A stretch of DNA of 64,000 nucleotides. Source: Burkholderiales bacterium. GTDB taxonomy: Bacteria > Pseudomonadota > Gammaproteobacteria > Burkholderiales > Burkholderiaceae_E. Below, one piece after another: positions 1-6,963 of the stretch (positions are counted from its first letter, which is position 1; the number at the start of each line of letters is the position of its first letter). The notes below the pieces were generated by a model, which worked only from the letters and a program-made list of their open reading frames with translations, did no database searches and had not been told where the DNA came from. Location of the stretch: the NCBI GenBank assembly GCA_026399875.1, contig JAPLQF010000030.1, positions 1 to 64,000 on the forward strand. Direction: 5' to 3'. Both the position numbers and the translations under genes were made by a program.

Positions 1-102
1 TTCTACAACCGGAGTCGTCGCCACTCCGCCTTGCTCGGCAAGACCCCAGCATCAGCATTCGAGGCCTGGGTTCTCAAACAGCAGGGAAAAATGGCGGCTT
101 AA
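1..102 (+). CDS. IS3-family transposase (orfB), C-terminal fragment cut by the window edge
   Basis: Frame 1 is open from the first base to a TAA at 100-102 and gives 33 residues starting FYNRSRRHSALLGKTPASAF. The FYNxxRxHSAL..xTPxxF pattern is the conserved C-terminal end of IS3-family DDE transposases, which cut and join insertion-sequence ends. The catalytic D, D and E residues would lie upstream, outside the window, so activity cannot be judged. The gene points toward the damaged SDR gene, so this is the right-hand edge of an insertion sequence. Confidence 0.8.
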   Translation, partial: FYNRSRRHSALLGKTPASAFEAWVLKQQGKMAA

Positions 103-141
103 CCGCGCTGCGTCGGTATCCGATAAGCATGGGGAACCTCA
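1..141 (+). mobile_element. Right end of an IS3-type insertion sequence (boundary inferred)
   Basis: The transposase stop is followed by about 40 bp of non-coding sequence ending GGGGAACCTCA at 131-141. Read inward, this begins TGAGGTTCCCC. IS3-family elements usually start with TG and end with CA, so I place the right terminus at 141; 143 is also possible. The left end lies outside the window, so the matching inverted repeat and target duplication cannot be seen. Confidence 0.45.
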
Positions 142-919
142 CATCATTCGAGCTCCGATGCGGGCGGTGAGCTCGCGCGGGGAAAGACGGCCAGACTTGG
201 GACAGCAGGCGATTGCGCCAGCCGACGACGCGGGTCGGCCGAGCCGAGGCCATCGCCTCGAGACATTCGCGGACCACCTGGTCGATCGACAGCGTGTGCT
301 TGAAGACGGCTGTGCCTCGGACCTCGGGGCCAGCAGCGTCGATGAACGGCGTCTCGACCGGTCCGGGACACAGCGCCGCGACATGCAGGCCGCGGTCGTG
401 GTACTCGGCCCAGAGCGCTTCGGAGAAGGACAGCACGAAGGCCTTGGTCGCCCCGTAAACGCTCATGAAGGGAGCCGGCTGGAACGCGATCGTCGACGCG
501 ATGTTGAGGACGGTGCCCCGATGCAAGAGCAACGAGGGCACGAACAGGCGCGTCAACTCGGCCAGCGCCACCATGTTGACCTGGAGCTGCCCGCTCAGGT
601 GCTCCAGGGCTTCGGATTCGAAGGGCCCGTGGTAGCCGAAGCCGGCGTTGTTCACCAGTGTGTCCACCTCAAGTCCGAGACGCGTCACGTCGTCGTACAG
701 CCGCTGCGCGGCATCCGGCCTCGACAGGTCGCACGGCACCACGGTGGCGACACCGCCGGCACGCCGGATTGCCTGTGCCACCTCGTCCAGCCTCTCTGTC
801 GACCTGGCCGCCAGCACCACATGTGTGCCGCGTGCGGCCATCGCACGGGCCAAGGCCTCGCCAATGCCGGACGAGGCGCCGGTGATGACGGCAATCCGCT
901 GCGTCTTTCTCATGGTCAT
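74..919 (-). CDS. Short-chain dehydrogenase/reductase, C-terminus frame-shifted and overrun by the IS end
   Basis: Classical SDR fold: the NAD(P)-binding motif TGASSGIG is at residues 13-20, NNAG at 90-93, a catalytic Ser near 142, and Tyr155-xxx-Lys159 in SVYGATK. It should oxidise or reduce a small alcohol or carbonyl; the substrate is unknown. I start at MTMRKTQ (919) because AGGGAG lies about 9 nt upstream; the frame is open to 1072 but without coding character. The last ~35 codons read an unlikely sequence that runs into the insertion sequence. Shifting by one base near 197-198 (an extra T on the + strand) gives a plausible SDR tail ending SPRELTARIGARMM, with its stop at 139-141. It is probably co-transcribed with the DUF2214 gene 74 bp upstream. 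Confidence 0.8.
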   Translation of the reverse strand: MTMRKTQRIAVITGASSGIGEALARAMAARGTHVVLAARSTERLDEVAQAIRRAGGVATVVPCDLSRPDAAQRLYDDVTRLGLEVDTLVNNAGFGYHGPFESEALEHLSGQLQVNMVALAELTRLFVPSLLLHRGTVLNIASTIAFQPAPFMSVYGATKAFVLSFSEALWAEYHDRGLHVAALCPGPVETPFIDAAGPEVRGTAVFKHTLSIDQVVRECLEAMASARPTRVVGWRNRLLSQVWPSFPARAHRPHRSSNDVRFPMLIGYRRSAVKPPFFPAV

Positions 920-993
920 GTTTTCAAGCTCCCTGATTCGTGCGACGCCGGGTGGTGGATCGCGGTGGTGGATGGGTAAGGGGGCACATCGCT

Positions 994-1449
994 TCAGTAG
1001 CCGACACCACGCGCCATCATTGCGGCGAGCATCGGCAGCCCGACAAACAGGGCGAGTTGAAGGTGGATCCATCGACGAACCCGGGTGAGTTCGCCCGGCT
1101 GCGGCAGACGACCGTCAACCCTGGCGGCACGGCGCCAGCGCAGGTAGGTCAGCGTCGGGGACACTGAGATCAGGCCGATCGCAACGAACAGAACCATCTT
1201 GAGCCAGAAGACCGGGTTGCCAAGGTAGTAGTCAGCGCCGCGCAATCCCCATGCGACGCGGGCCGCTCCCACCGCCAGCGCGACGCCGGCGGCGATGCCG
1301 TAGGCGAGATCAACGCGGGCGACCAGCTCGATCCATCCGGCCGACGGACGCAGTCGGAGCAAGGCGAACTCGGCGAGCAGCGCACCGAAGACGGTCAGGA
1401 TCGCGAGATGGTGAAGGGTCGCGAGGCTCAGATCGGTCACAAGGGACAT
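994..1449 (-). CDS. DUF2214 family membrane protein
   Basis: A 151-residue protein with four hydrophobic stretches (roughly residues 8-28, 42-66, 79-100 and 130-150) and the MSLVTDLSLATLHHLAIL start typical of DUF2214 membrane proteins. The function is unknown; no catalytic motif is visible. ATG 1449 was chosen because the family begins with this hydrophobic segment and a CGGAG element lies just upstream; the 41 residues before it overlap the promoter region. It is divergent from a TetR regulator, with an inverted repeat just upstream of its start, and the SDR gene follows it on the same strand. The pair is therefore probably controlled by that regulator. Confidence 0.7.
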   Translation of the reverse strand: MSLVTDLSLATLHHLAILTVFGALLAEFALLRLRPSAGWIELVARVDLAYGIAAGVALAVGAARVAWGLRGADYYLGNPVFWLKMVLFVAIGLISVSPTLTYLRWRRAARVDGRLPQPGELTRVRRWIHLQLALFVGLPMLAAMMARGVGY

Positions 1450-1473
1450 GGGTCGACTCCGTGAAAACAGGTC

Positions 1474-1524
1474 AATGTGTGCGACGTACACATTAAGCGT
1501 ATGCGAGAATGTATGCGTTGTCAA
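1474..1524 (-). promoter_or_regulatory. Leftward promoter with a TetR-type palindromic operator
   Basis: Reading leftward, TTGACA (1524-1519), a 17-bp spacer and TACGCT (1501-1496) form a sigma70-like promoter. Immediately downstream lies an inverted repeat, AATGTGT at 1474-1480 and ACACATT at 1488-1494, separated by 7 bp. A dimeric TetR repressor bound there would sit on the transcription start of the DUF2214-SDR pair and close to its own promoter. The sequence is seen; the regulatory link is inferred from the divergent layout. Confidence 0.55.
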
Positions 1525-1551
1525 CATACCGCTCGAGAGGCCCTTGAAACC

Positions 1552-2145
1552 ATGAGCAAGCCCTATCACCACGGCAACCTGAAGGAGGCGCTGCTACAGG
1601 CCGCGCGGGCGCGTCTTGCCGAAAATGCGGAAGCCGATCTGAGTCTTCGCGACCTGGCCGCGCGCGTCGGCGTGAGCGTCAATGCCACCTACCGCCACTT
1701 CGCAAGCAAGGACGCGATGCTGATGGAGCTGGCGGCGGGCGGCTTCGATGCGCTGCGCGCCGACATGCTTGATGCAATGGCCGCAGCGGGAGCAGTGAGC
1801 GCGGTGAGCAGGCTGAATGCGGCCGGCGAGGCCTACGTTGCCTTCGCGAACCGGGAGCCGGCGCTCTTTCGTCTGATGTTCGGGCGCGGGGGACGCTTCA
1901 AGTCGGACGAACGCTTGAGCGAAGCAGCCCGCGCCGCGTTTTTGACCCTGGTCGAGGTCGTGGCAACCGTGCGCAATCAACCACCGGAGTCACCCGAGGT
2001 GTTCAAGGCAGCGATCGCCGCATGGTCGGTCGTGCACGGCTACGCCACGCTCGGGCTCGAGGGCTACCTGCAGGCGCTACCGGCCGCTCACCGTCCCAGC
2101 GCGCGCGAGGTGGTGGGCAGGCTCGACGTCAATGACGGCGAGTGA
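1552..2145 (+). CDS. TetR/AcrR family transcriptional repressor
   Basis: A 197-residue protein starting MSKPYHHGNLKEALL. The N-terminal helix-turn-helix covers roughly residues 8-57, with the recognition segment VGVSVNATYRHFASKDAML. The C-terminal part contains AYVAFANREPALFRLMFG, as in the WHG subfamily, where a hydrophobic pocket binds a ligand and releases DNA. The start at 1552 gives the family length; the longer frame from 1477 would cover the operator. It is divergent from DUF2214-SDR and likely represses them and itself through the palindrome at 1474-1494. The ligand is unknown. Confidence 0.88.
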   Translation: MSKPYHHGNLKEALLQAARARLAENAEADLSLRDLAARVGVSVNATYRHFASKDAMLMELAAGGFDALRADMLDAMAAAGAVSAVSRLNAAGEAYVAFANREPALFRLMFGRGGRFKSDERLSEAARAAFLTLVEVVATVRNQPPESPEVFKAAIAAWSVVHGYATLGLEGYLQALPAAHRPSAREVVGRLDVNDGE

Positions 2146-2231
2146 CAGGTCGAGCGGCATCTCACGACAGCGGTGACTCGACCCGATGCCGCAGGATGCA
2201 TTCTCATGCAAAGCCGGCAAGCCAATCAACA

Positions 2232-2276
2232 TTCACAGACACCGATTTTGAAGATAAACTGCATCATATTTGATGC
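2232..2276 (+). promoter_or_regulatory. vapBC promoter and palindromic operator
   Basis: TTCACA (2232-2237), a 17-bp spacer and TAAACT (2255-2260) resemble a sigma70 promoter. Directly downstream is a perfect palindrome with GCATCA at 2261-2266, a 4-bp TATT centre and TGATGC at 2271-2276. VapB antitoxins usually bind such palindromes over their own promoter, so this is the expected autoregulatory site, 11 bp upstream of the vapB start. Confidence 0.6.
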
Positions 2277-2287
2277 TGGAGCGGCGC

Positions 2288-2497
2288 ATGAGAACCACTG
2301 TCACCATTGATGATGAGCTCTATCAGCGGGCATTGGATGTCGCCGATCCGGGAATGGACATGGGCGACCTGTTTCGTGAGGCGATGAAGGTCTTCATACG
2401 GGTGCAGGCCGGCAAACGCCTCGCCGCCCTCGGCGGCAAAGCCCCGGCCATGGCGGCCGTTCCTCGCCGCAAACCCGCTCAGCGACCCGGACGATGA
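2288..2497 (+). CDS. vapB: VapB-type antitoxin
   Basis: A 69-residue protein beginning MRTTVTIDDELYQRALDVA, the ribbon-helix-helix N-terminus of VapB (PF09957-like) antitoxins. The N-terminal part binds operator DNA as a dimer. The basic, proline-rich C-terminal tail would wrap the toxin's active site. I start at 2288 because the RHH strand follows directly; an in-frame ATG at 2270 lies within the operator palindrome. The stop overlaps the vapC start by 4 bp, so the two proteins are translationally coupled, as is usual for type II toxin-antitoxin pairs. Confidence 0.85.
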   Translation: MRTTVTIDDELYQRALDVADPGMDMGDLFREAMKVFIRVQAGKRLAALGGKAPAMAAVPRRKPAQRPGR

Positions 2498-2883
2498 GCC
2501 TGGTCCTCGCCGACACATCGGTCTGGATTGCGCATTTCCGCCGCGCCGACCCGCTGCTTCAATCACTGCTTGCGATGGATCGGATTATGTCTCACCCGCT
2601 TGTGTTGCTTGAAATCGCCTGCGGAACACCCCCAACGCCCCGCGAGCGCACGATCGCCGATCTGAAGCGCCTGCAAAATTCGGTCGTTGCGACGACAGAC
2701 GAGACACTTGCCCTGATAGAGAGGCACAGACTGCACGACTCGGGCTGCGGCGCCATCGACATGGCCTTGCTCGCAGGCGTCCTTCTGACGCCGAACACAT
2801 TACTCTGGACGCGCGACAAGCAGCTTGCTGCCCTGGCCAGGCGGCTGGGCATTGCGTTCAGCACCACAGCCACTCAGTCGTAG
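2494..2883 (+). CDS. vapC: VapC-type PIN-domain ribonuclease toxin
   Basis: A 129-residue PIN domain. The acidic metal-binding residues are present: Asp7 in LADTSVW, Glu in LVLLEIACG near residue 41, Asp in GAIDMALL near 90 and Asp in WTRDKQL near 108. PIN toxins cut specific RNAs, often tRNA or rRNA, when the antitoxin is degraded. All four acidic positions are intact, so the toxin looks functional. The 3' end overlaps the convergent tamB stop by 10 bp. The RNA target cannot be told from sequence. Confidence 0.88.
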   Translation: MSLVLADTSVWIAHFRRADPLLQSLLAMDRIMSHPLVLLEIACGTPPTPRERTIADLKRLQNSVVATTDETLALIERHRLHDSGCGAIDMALLAGVLLTPNTLLWTRDKQLAALARRLGIAFSTTATQS

Positions 2884-3971
2884 CGATAGCTCCAGATCAC
2901 GTCGACCGCATTGGTCGTGCCACCGCTGGCGCGCACGCTGAATCGCTCGGTGAGCTCGTACTGCAGGCGCACCAGATTCTGCAGACCGCGCAGGCTTTGT
3001 TCGTAGCTCAGAAAGAGCCGGTCGGTGATCCGTTTGCCCAGGGTGACGATGCTGTCCTGCGCGGAGCTGGCCGCCGAACCGGCACTGCTGATGCTGCCAC
3101 CCTGGCCGGTGCGAACCGACAGCACATCCAGTCCGAAGGCCCGGGCCAGGCTGGGCGAGCTGGCATTGGGATCACCCGATGCCAGCAGGACCGCCGCGGC
3201 GGTCTGCAGTGCTGATGACCCGGCACCGGCGCCGCGCGCATTGTCAGCACCGGTGCCCAGCACCAGCCAGGACAGTTTGTCTTCATAGGGGACGTCCGGG
3301 CGCGAGACCAGCTTGAGGTCGGGCGTACGGGCCGTGCCGGTGATCGCCACACCGGCCTCGACCGGCAGATAACGACGATAAGCCTCGATGTCGATCGCCG
3401 GATTGTCGACCGGGCCGCTGAACACCAGCGTGCCGCGCTCGATCTCGAGCCGCTGCCCGAAAGCGGTATAGGTGCCCTTGGCCACCCGGACGGTGCCGGT
3501 CAGGCGCGGCGCATCCGGCAGTCGCCCCCGCAGGCTGAGCTGCCCGGTGAGTCGGGCATCGACGCCTGAGCCCCAGACCTTGAAGCGGTCACCCAGATCA
3601 ATCTGCAGATTGCTGACAATGCGAAAGCCCCGGGTATCCGCCGGGTCGCCTGCAGCGGCTGCCACGCGCGCGGCCGCTGCGGCTGCAGCCGGCGATGCCG
3701 CCTGAGACGATTTGCGCACCACGATCACGTCCTTCGCCAGATCCGATCCAGAGGGTGAGCTGATCTCGATGACGCCCTCGTCGGCACGCAGACTGCCTCG
3801 CAGATTGAGTCGACCGGTCTGCAGGGTGGCGGTGGCTTCGCCCGACAGCAAGAGGCGCTGCCCGGCACCAAGCGGAATCGGCATCTGATCGAGGACGACC
3901 ACCGCTTCGCTGCGATCGTCGGCGCGCAGCGTGCCACTCATGCTCACCGAACCCTGCGGCCAGGTCGCCAT
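2874..3971 (-). CDS. tamB: TamB, C-terminal part (separated by a frame break)
   Basis: This 365-residue frame carries the C-terminal DUF490/TamB domain, including GTVRVAKGTYTAFGQRLEIERGTLVFSG-like beta repeats and the terminal ERFSVRASGGTTNAVDVIWSYRYD. In the family this region contacts the outer-membrane partner TamA and the growing barrel substrates. It is out of frame with the upstream tamB sequence; reading crosses between frames near 3950-3960. The start at 3971 is only the first available codon, and a stand-alone protein would lack a signal anchor. Read with the upstream part, the gene would be about 1360 codons, normal for tamB. Confidence 0.85.
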   Translation of the reverse strand: MATWPQGSVSMSGTLRADDRSEAVVVLDQMPIPLGAGQRLLLSGEATATLQTGRLNLRGSLRADEGVIEISSPSGSDLAKDVIVVRKSSQAASPAAAAAAARVAAAAGDPADTRGFRIVSNLQIDLGDRFKVWGSGVDARLTGQLSLRGRLPDAPRLTGTVRVAKGTYTAFGQRLEIERGTLVFSGPVDNPAIDIEAYRRYLPVEAGVAITGTARTPDLKLVSRPDVPYEDKLSWLVLGTGADNARGAGAGSSALQTAAAVLLASGDPNASSPSLARAFGLDVLSVRTGQGGSISSAGSAASSAQDSIVTLGKRITDRLFLSYEQSLRGLQNLVRLQYELTERFSVRASGGTTNAVDVIWSYRYD

Positions 3972-6963
3972 CGGTCAGGCGCATGCCGAGCTCGCGCTGA
4001 ATCGCCAGGAGCCGCGAGCCCTCGATGCGACCGCTGATGCGGGGCGTGCGCAGCGTGCCGGCGAGCGTCAGTGCTGCCTTCAGCGCACCATCGATTCGCC
4101 AGGCATCGCCGATCATGCCGCGGGTGAGGGCCAGGCTCGGCAGGTCGAGGTTGACCGTCCCGGTCAGGGGCACCGCCAGGTCGGGCAAAGCGCTGCCGGC
4201 AGGCCATTGCAGCGGTGCCGACGCCTCGCCACGGAGGCTGCCGATGGCGGTTCCGCGAACATCGGCAGTGGCGGTCAGTCGATCGCCGCCGGCAACGAAC
4301 TTGAGATCGAACTGCTGCAGGCCGGCAGGCAAGCCCACGGCCGCCGCAGCGGGAGGAAGGCCGGCCACCGCGGCATCGGGGACATCGGTGGCGATCAGCA
4401 GATCGCCCGACTCTCGAAAGACCGCAAGCTGGCCCCGCACGCTGTTGACCTTGCCCGGCGTGCCGCCCAGATCGAAGTTCGCGCCCAGTCGCAAAGCCTT
4501 GTCGCCATCGAGCTGCAGGTAGCGCTCGGCGCCGATCGCCGACAACCAGCGGATCGGCAAGCCGTTCGCGCTGCCGCGCAACTGCAGGCGCTGATCCGCC
4601 CAGCGGGCCTCCTCGATGCGCAGCGCCGCGCCGCTTGTGCCATCAACCTGGAGCACCATACCGCCGATCGAGGCCAGCGTGCGGCCAAGCTCGAGCGCCG
4701 CCGGCGCGGTCAGTGTCACGGTCGGTGCGAGCTTCTGGTTCAGCTCGGTCAAGCGTCCGCGCCAGGCCTGATCGCTGCCGTTGCCGCTGCTGTGACCAAA
4801 CCCGCCTTCGATGCGTGCTCGGGCATCGAGATGCCGTGCGCGCGAGGCGGCCTCGACCGACAACACATGGTTCATGGCGTCGCCGGCGAGCTCGACCTTC
4901 ATCCGCTCGACCAATTCGCCGGCCACCACCAGACCCTCGGTCTTGAGATCGATGCGCAGGTCGCCGGCAGGCAGCTTCTGCGGGCCTGGCGGCAGGCCTG
5001 CGACGCCGATACGACCAAGCATCGCCAGCAGCACATCGAGCCTTGCCAGCTCGACATGGGCCACCGCCGAGCGGGCCTGTACGGTGTTCTCGAACTTGAG
5101 CTCAGTGCCGGTGAGCGTCAACGACATCCCCGGCGAAGCGAGACGATCGCGCAGTTGGCCCTCGATGCTCAGACGGCCACCAAGCCGCTTGTCGAGTTCG
5201 GCAAGCTGGCGGGCATCGAGCGACAGTTCGAGGTGGTCTGCAGGCGCACCGAGATTGCCCCGCGCGCTCAGTCGGGTCGAGCCGAGCTGCAGCGCGGCAT
5301 TGACCTCGCTCAGCCGATCGGGCTCATACCGAGCCGACACCGCACCCGCCAGCGCAAGTCCATTGAAGCGGCTGTCGGACAGCGTCAGATCGACCAGCGC
5401 CGACAACTTGGGGCTGGCGACACCCGATGCCGCGAATCGGCCATTGATCAGGCCCTGCGGCAGATCGGCGAAGCGGGCCGGATCGAAGCGGGCAAGCGTG
5501 CCCTGCAGATCGAAGCGATAGGGCTCGGCAATGCCTGCCTTGCCGCTGAACTCGGCAGTGCCATCGCGTGCCTGCAGCTTGGCCTGAGCGATCGTCAGCA
5601 CATCGCCATCGAGCCTTGCCTGGGTGGTCAGCGCAATGTCCTTATCGGCCAGCGCCAGATCGAAGGCCAGGCCCTTGCCGACCGGCTTGAGTGTCACCGA
5701 CCCGCGCAGGGCGGTCTTGCGCAGCGTCGTCACCGCGCGGCTGAGATCGAGCGAATCGGTCGCAAGGCGCAGCGTGAAATCGGGCAGCTCAGATGACTGA
5801 GTCGATGACTGATCCGATGAGAGCCTCAGCGTGGCCTTACCGGCAAGGAGTCCGGGTGGGCCTTCGAGCCTGAGTGCATCGAAGCTCAGGCGATCATCTT
5901 TCAGAACCACGCGGCTTTCGAGCGATGCGATCGGCAAGCGCTGGCGGTCGAGTGGGCCGACTGCCTCGTTGACCAGATGCAGCATGCCGCTGAAATCGTC
6001 GGCGACATCGAGGGTGCCATGAAGGCTGGTGACCGGCAGACCCTTGCCAAAGCGGGCGAGGTCGAGGCGATCGACCTTCAGATTCGCCTTGCCCAGCCAC
6101 TTCAGCGCCAGGGGCGACAGACTGGCCTGCGCTGTGAGCGAAGCCTCGCGCATCACCGTGCCGGCATCGACCGTCAAGGCCTGGAGATCACCGCCGAGTT
6201 TGGCGTTGACTGACAGGGGCTCATCGGTCACGACGGTCTCCAGCAGCGCGTGACCGGTGACCTTAAAGGGCCGCCTGTCGCCGACCGTGCCATCCACCGA
6301 CAGCTTGCCGAAGTCGCCGCGCAATCCGAGGGTATCGATCGTCCAGACGCGACGGTTGTAGTGCACGCTCGCCGACAGGTCGCTGAGCCGCGTCGGCGCG
6401 CCTGCCGATCCAGCCGCAGAACCAGCCACCGCCGCCTGCCCCGGATCGCCCACGGTGCGCAGGACCAGCCGGGCAAGGCGTGCTTGCCGGATGTCGATCG
6501 CGATCGGCAGTCTGAGCGACTCGGGCAATGGCACATCAGCATCCGACGGCTTCGAGATCACCTCGACTTCGCCGATCGCAAGCTCGCGCACCACCACTGC
6601 CAGACGCAACAGCCCGAACCAGTCGAGTGACAGGCGTGCATCATCGACGGTCACGGTCATGTCGGCATCGGACCAGACGATGCGACGCATGCGCATTTCA
6701 CCGAAGACCGAACCCTCGGGCGCCTCGATGTCGAGTCGCCCGCCCGAAAGGGCGACTGCCTGGTCGGCGATCAGACGTATCAGCTGACCGTTGCCTGCGT
6801 AATGCGTGAAAGCCCCCAGCGCGCCGGCCACGATTGCGGCCAACGCAAACAGCGCGGCACTGCTCCATCGCGACTTGCGTGCTGCGGCAACCGGTGCCGA
6901 ACCGGGCGCGGGCCGGGACTTGTCACTGTCGTCAGATCGGGGGGTGATCGGATCGTCGTCCAT
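3598..6963 (-). CDS. tamB: TamB, N-terminal and central part (frame break near the 3' end)
   Basis: Translocation and assembly module inner-membrane subunit. An N-terminal membrane anchor (about residues 33-55, SAALFALAAIVAGALGAF) is followed by a long periplasmic beta-helical region of repeated amphipathic strands, which bridges to TamA and carries lipid or barrel proteins. I start at MDDDPITPRSDDS (6963), whose ATG overlaps the tamA stop as ATGA. Family-like sequence continues to RLTDGDLA near 3955, then becomes shuffled and basic to the stop at 3598, while the adjacent frame resumes TamB sequence at PQGSVSMSGTL. About 15-20 residues expected between these two segments also seem missing, suggesting a small deletion and not a single-base slip. 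Confidence 0.85.
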   Translation of the reverse strand: MDDDPITPRSDDSDKSRPAPGSAPVAAARKSRWSSAALFALAAIVAGALGAFTHYAGNGQLIRLIADQAVALSGGRLDIEAPEGSVFGEMRMRRIVWSDADMTVTVDDARLSLDWFGLLRLAVVVRELAIGEVEVISKPSDADVPLPESLRLPIAIDIRQARLARLVLRTVGDPGQAAVAGSAAGSAGAPTRLSDLSASVHYNRRVWTIDTLGLRGDFGKLSVDGTVGDRRPFKVTGHALLETVVTDEPLSVNAKLGGDLQALTVDAGTVMREASLTAQASLSPLALKWLGKANLKVDRLDLARFGKGLPVTSLHGTLDVADDFSGMLHLVNEAVGPLDRQRLPIASLESRVVLKDDRLSFDALRLEGPPGLLAGKATLRLSSDQSSTQSSELPDFTLRLATDSLDLSRAVTTLRKTALRGSVTLKPVGKGLAFDLALADKDIALTTQARLDGDVLTIAQAKLQARDGTAEFSGKAGIAEPYRFDLQGTLARFDPARFADLPQGLINGRFAASGVASPKLSALVDLTLSDSRFNGLALAGAVSARYEPDRLSEVNAALQLGSTRLSARGNLGAPADHLELSLDARQLAELDKRLGGRLSIEGQLRDRLASPGMSLTLTGTELKFENTVQARSAVAHVELARLDVLLAMLGRIGVAGLPPGPQKLPAGDLRIDLKTEGLVVAGELVERMKVELAGDAMNHVLSVEAASRARHLDARARIEGGFGHSSGNGSDQAWRGRLTELNQKLAPTVTLTAPAALELGRTLASIGGMVLQVDGTSGAALRIEEARWADQRLQLRGSANGLPIRWLSAIGAERYLQLDGDKALRLGANFDLGGTPGKVNSVRGQLAVFRESGDLLIATDVPDAAVAGLPPAAAAVGLPAGLQQFDLKFVAGGDRLTATADVRGTAIGSLRGEASAPLQWPAGSALPDLAVPLTGTVNLDLPSLALTRGMIGDAWRIDGALKAALTLAGTLRTPRISGRIEGSRLLAIQRELGMRLTDGDLAAGFGEHEWHAARRRSQRSGGRPRSDADSAWCRAAPLAVGRSHRHPADRSTQSARQSACRRGRHRDQLTLWIGSGEGRDRGAQIVSGGIAGCSRSGRARGSRCRRPGGYPGLSHCQQSAD

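Noticed and set aside
3931-5796. 621-codon open frame opposite tamB
   Set aside because: It is antisense to clear TamB sequence and has the Arg/Gln-rich composition of a high-GC shadow frame, with no family motif.
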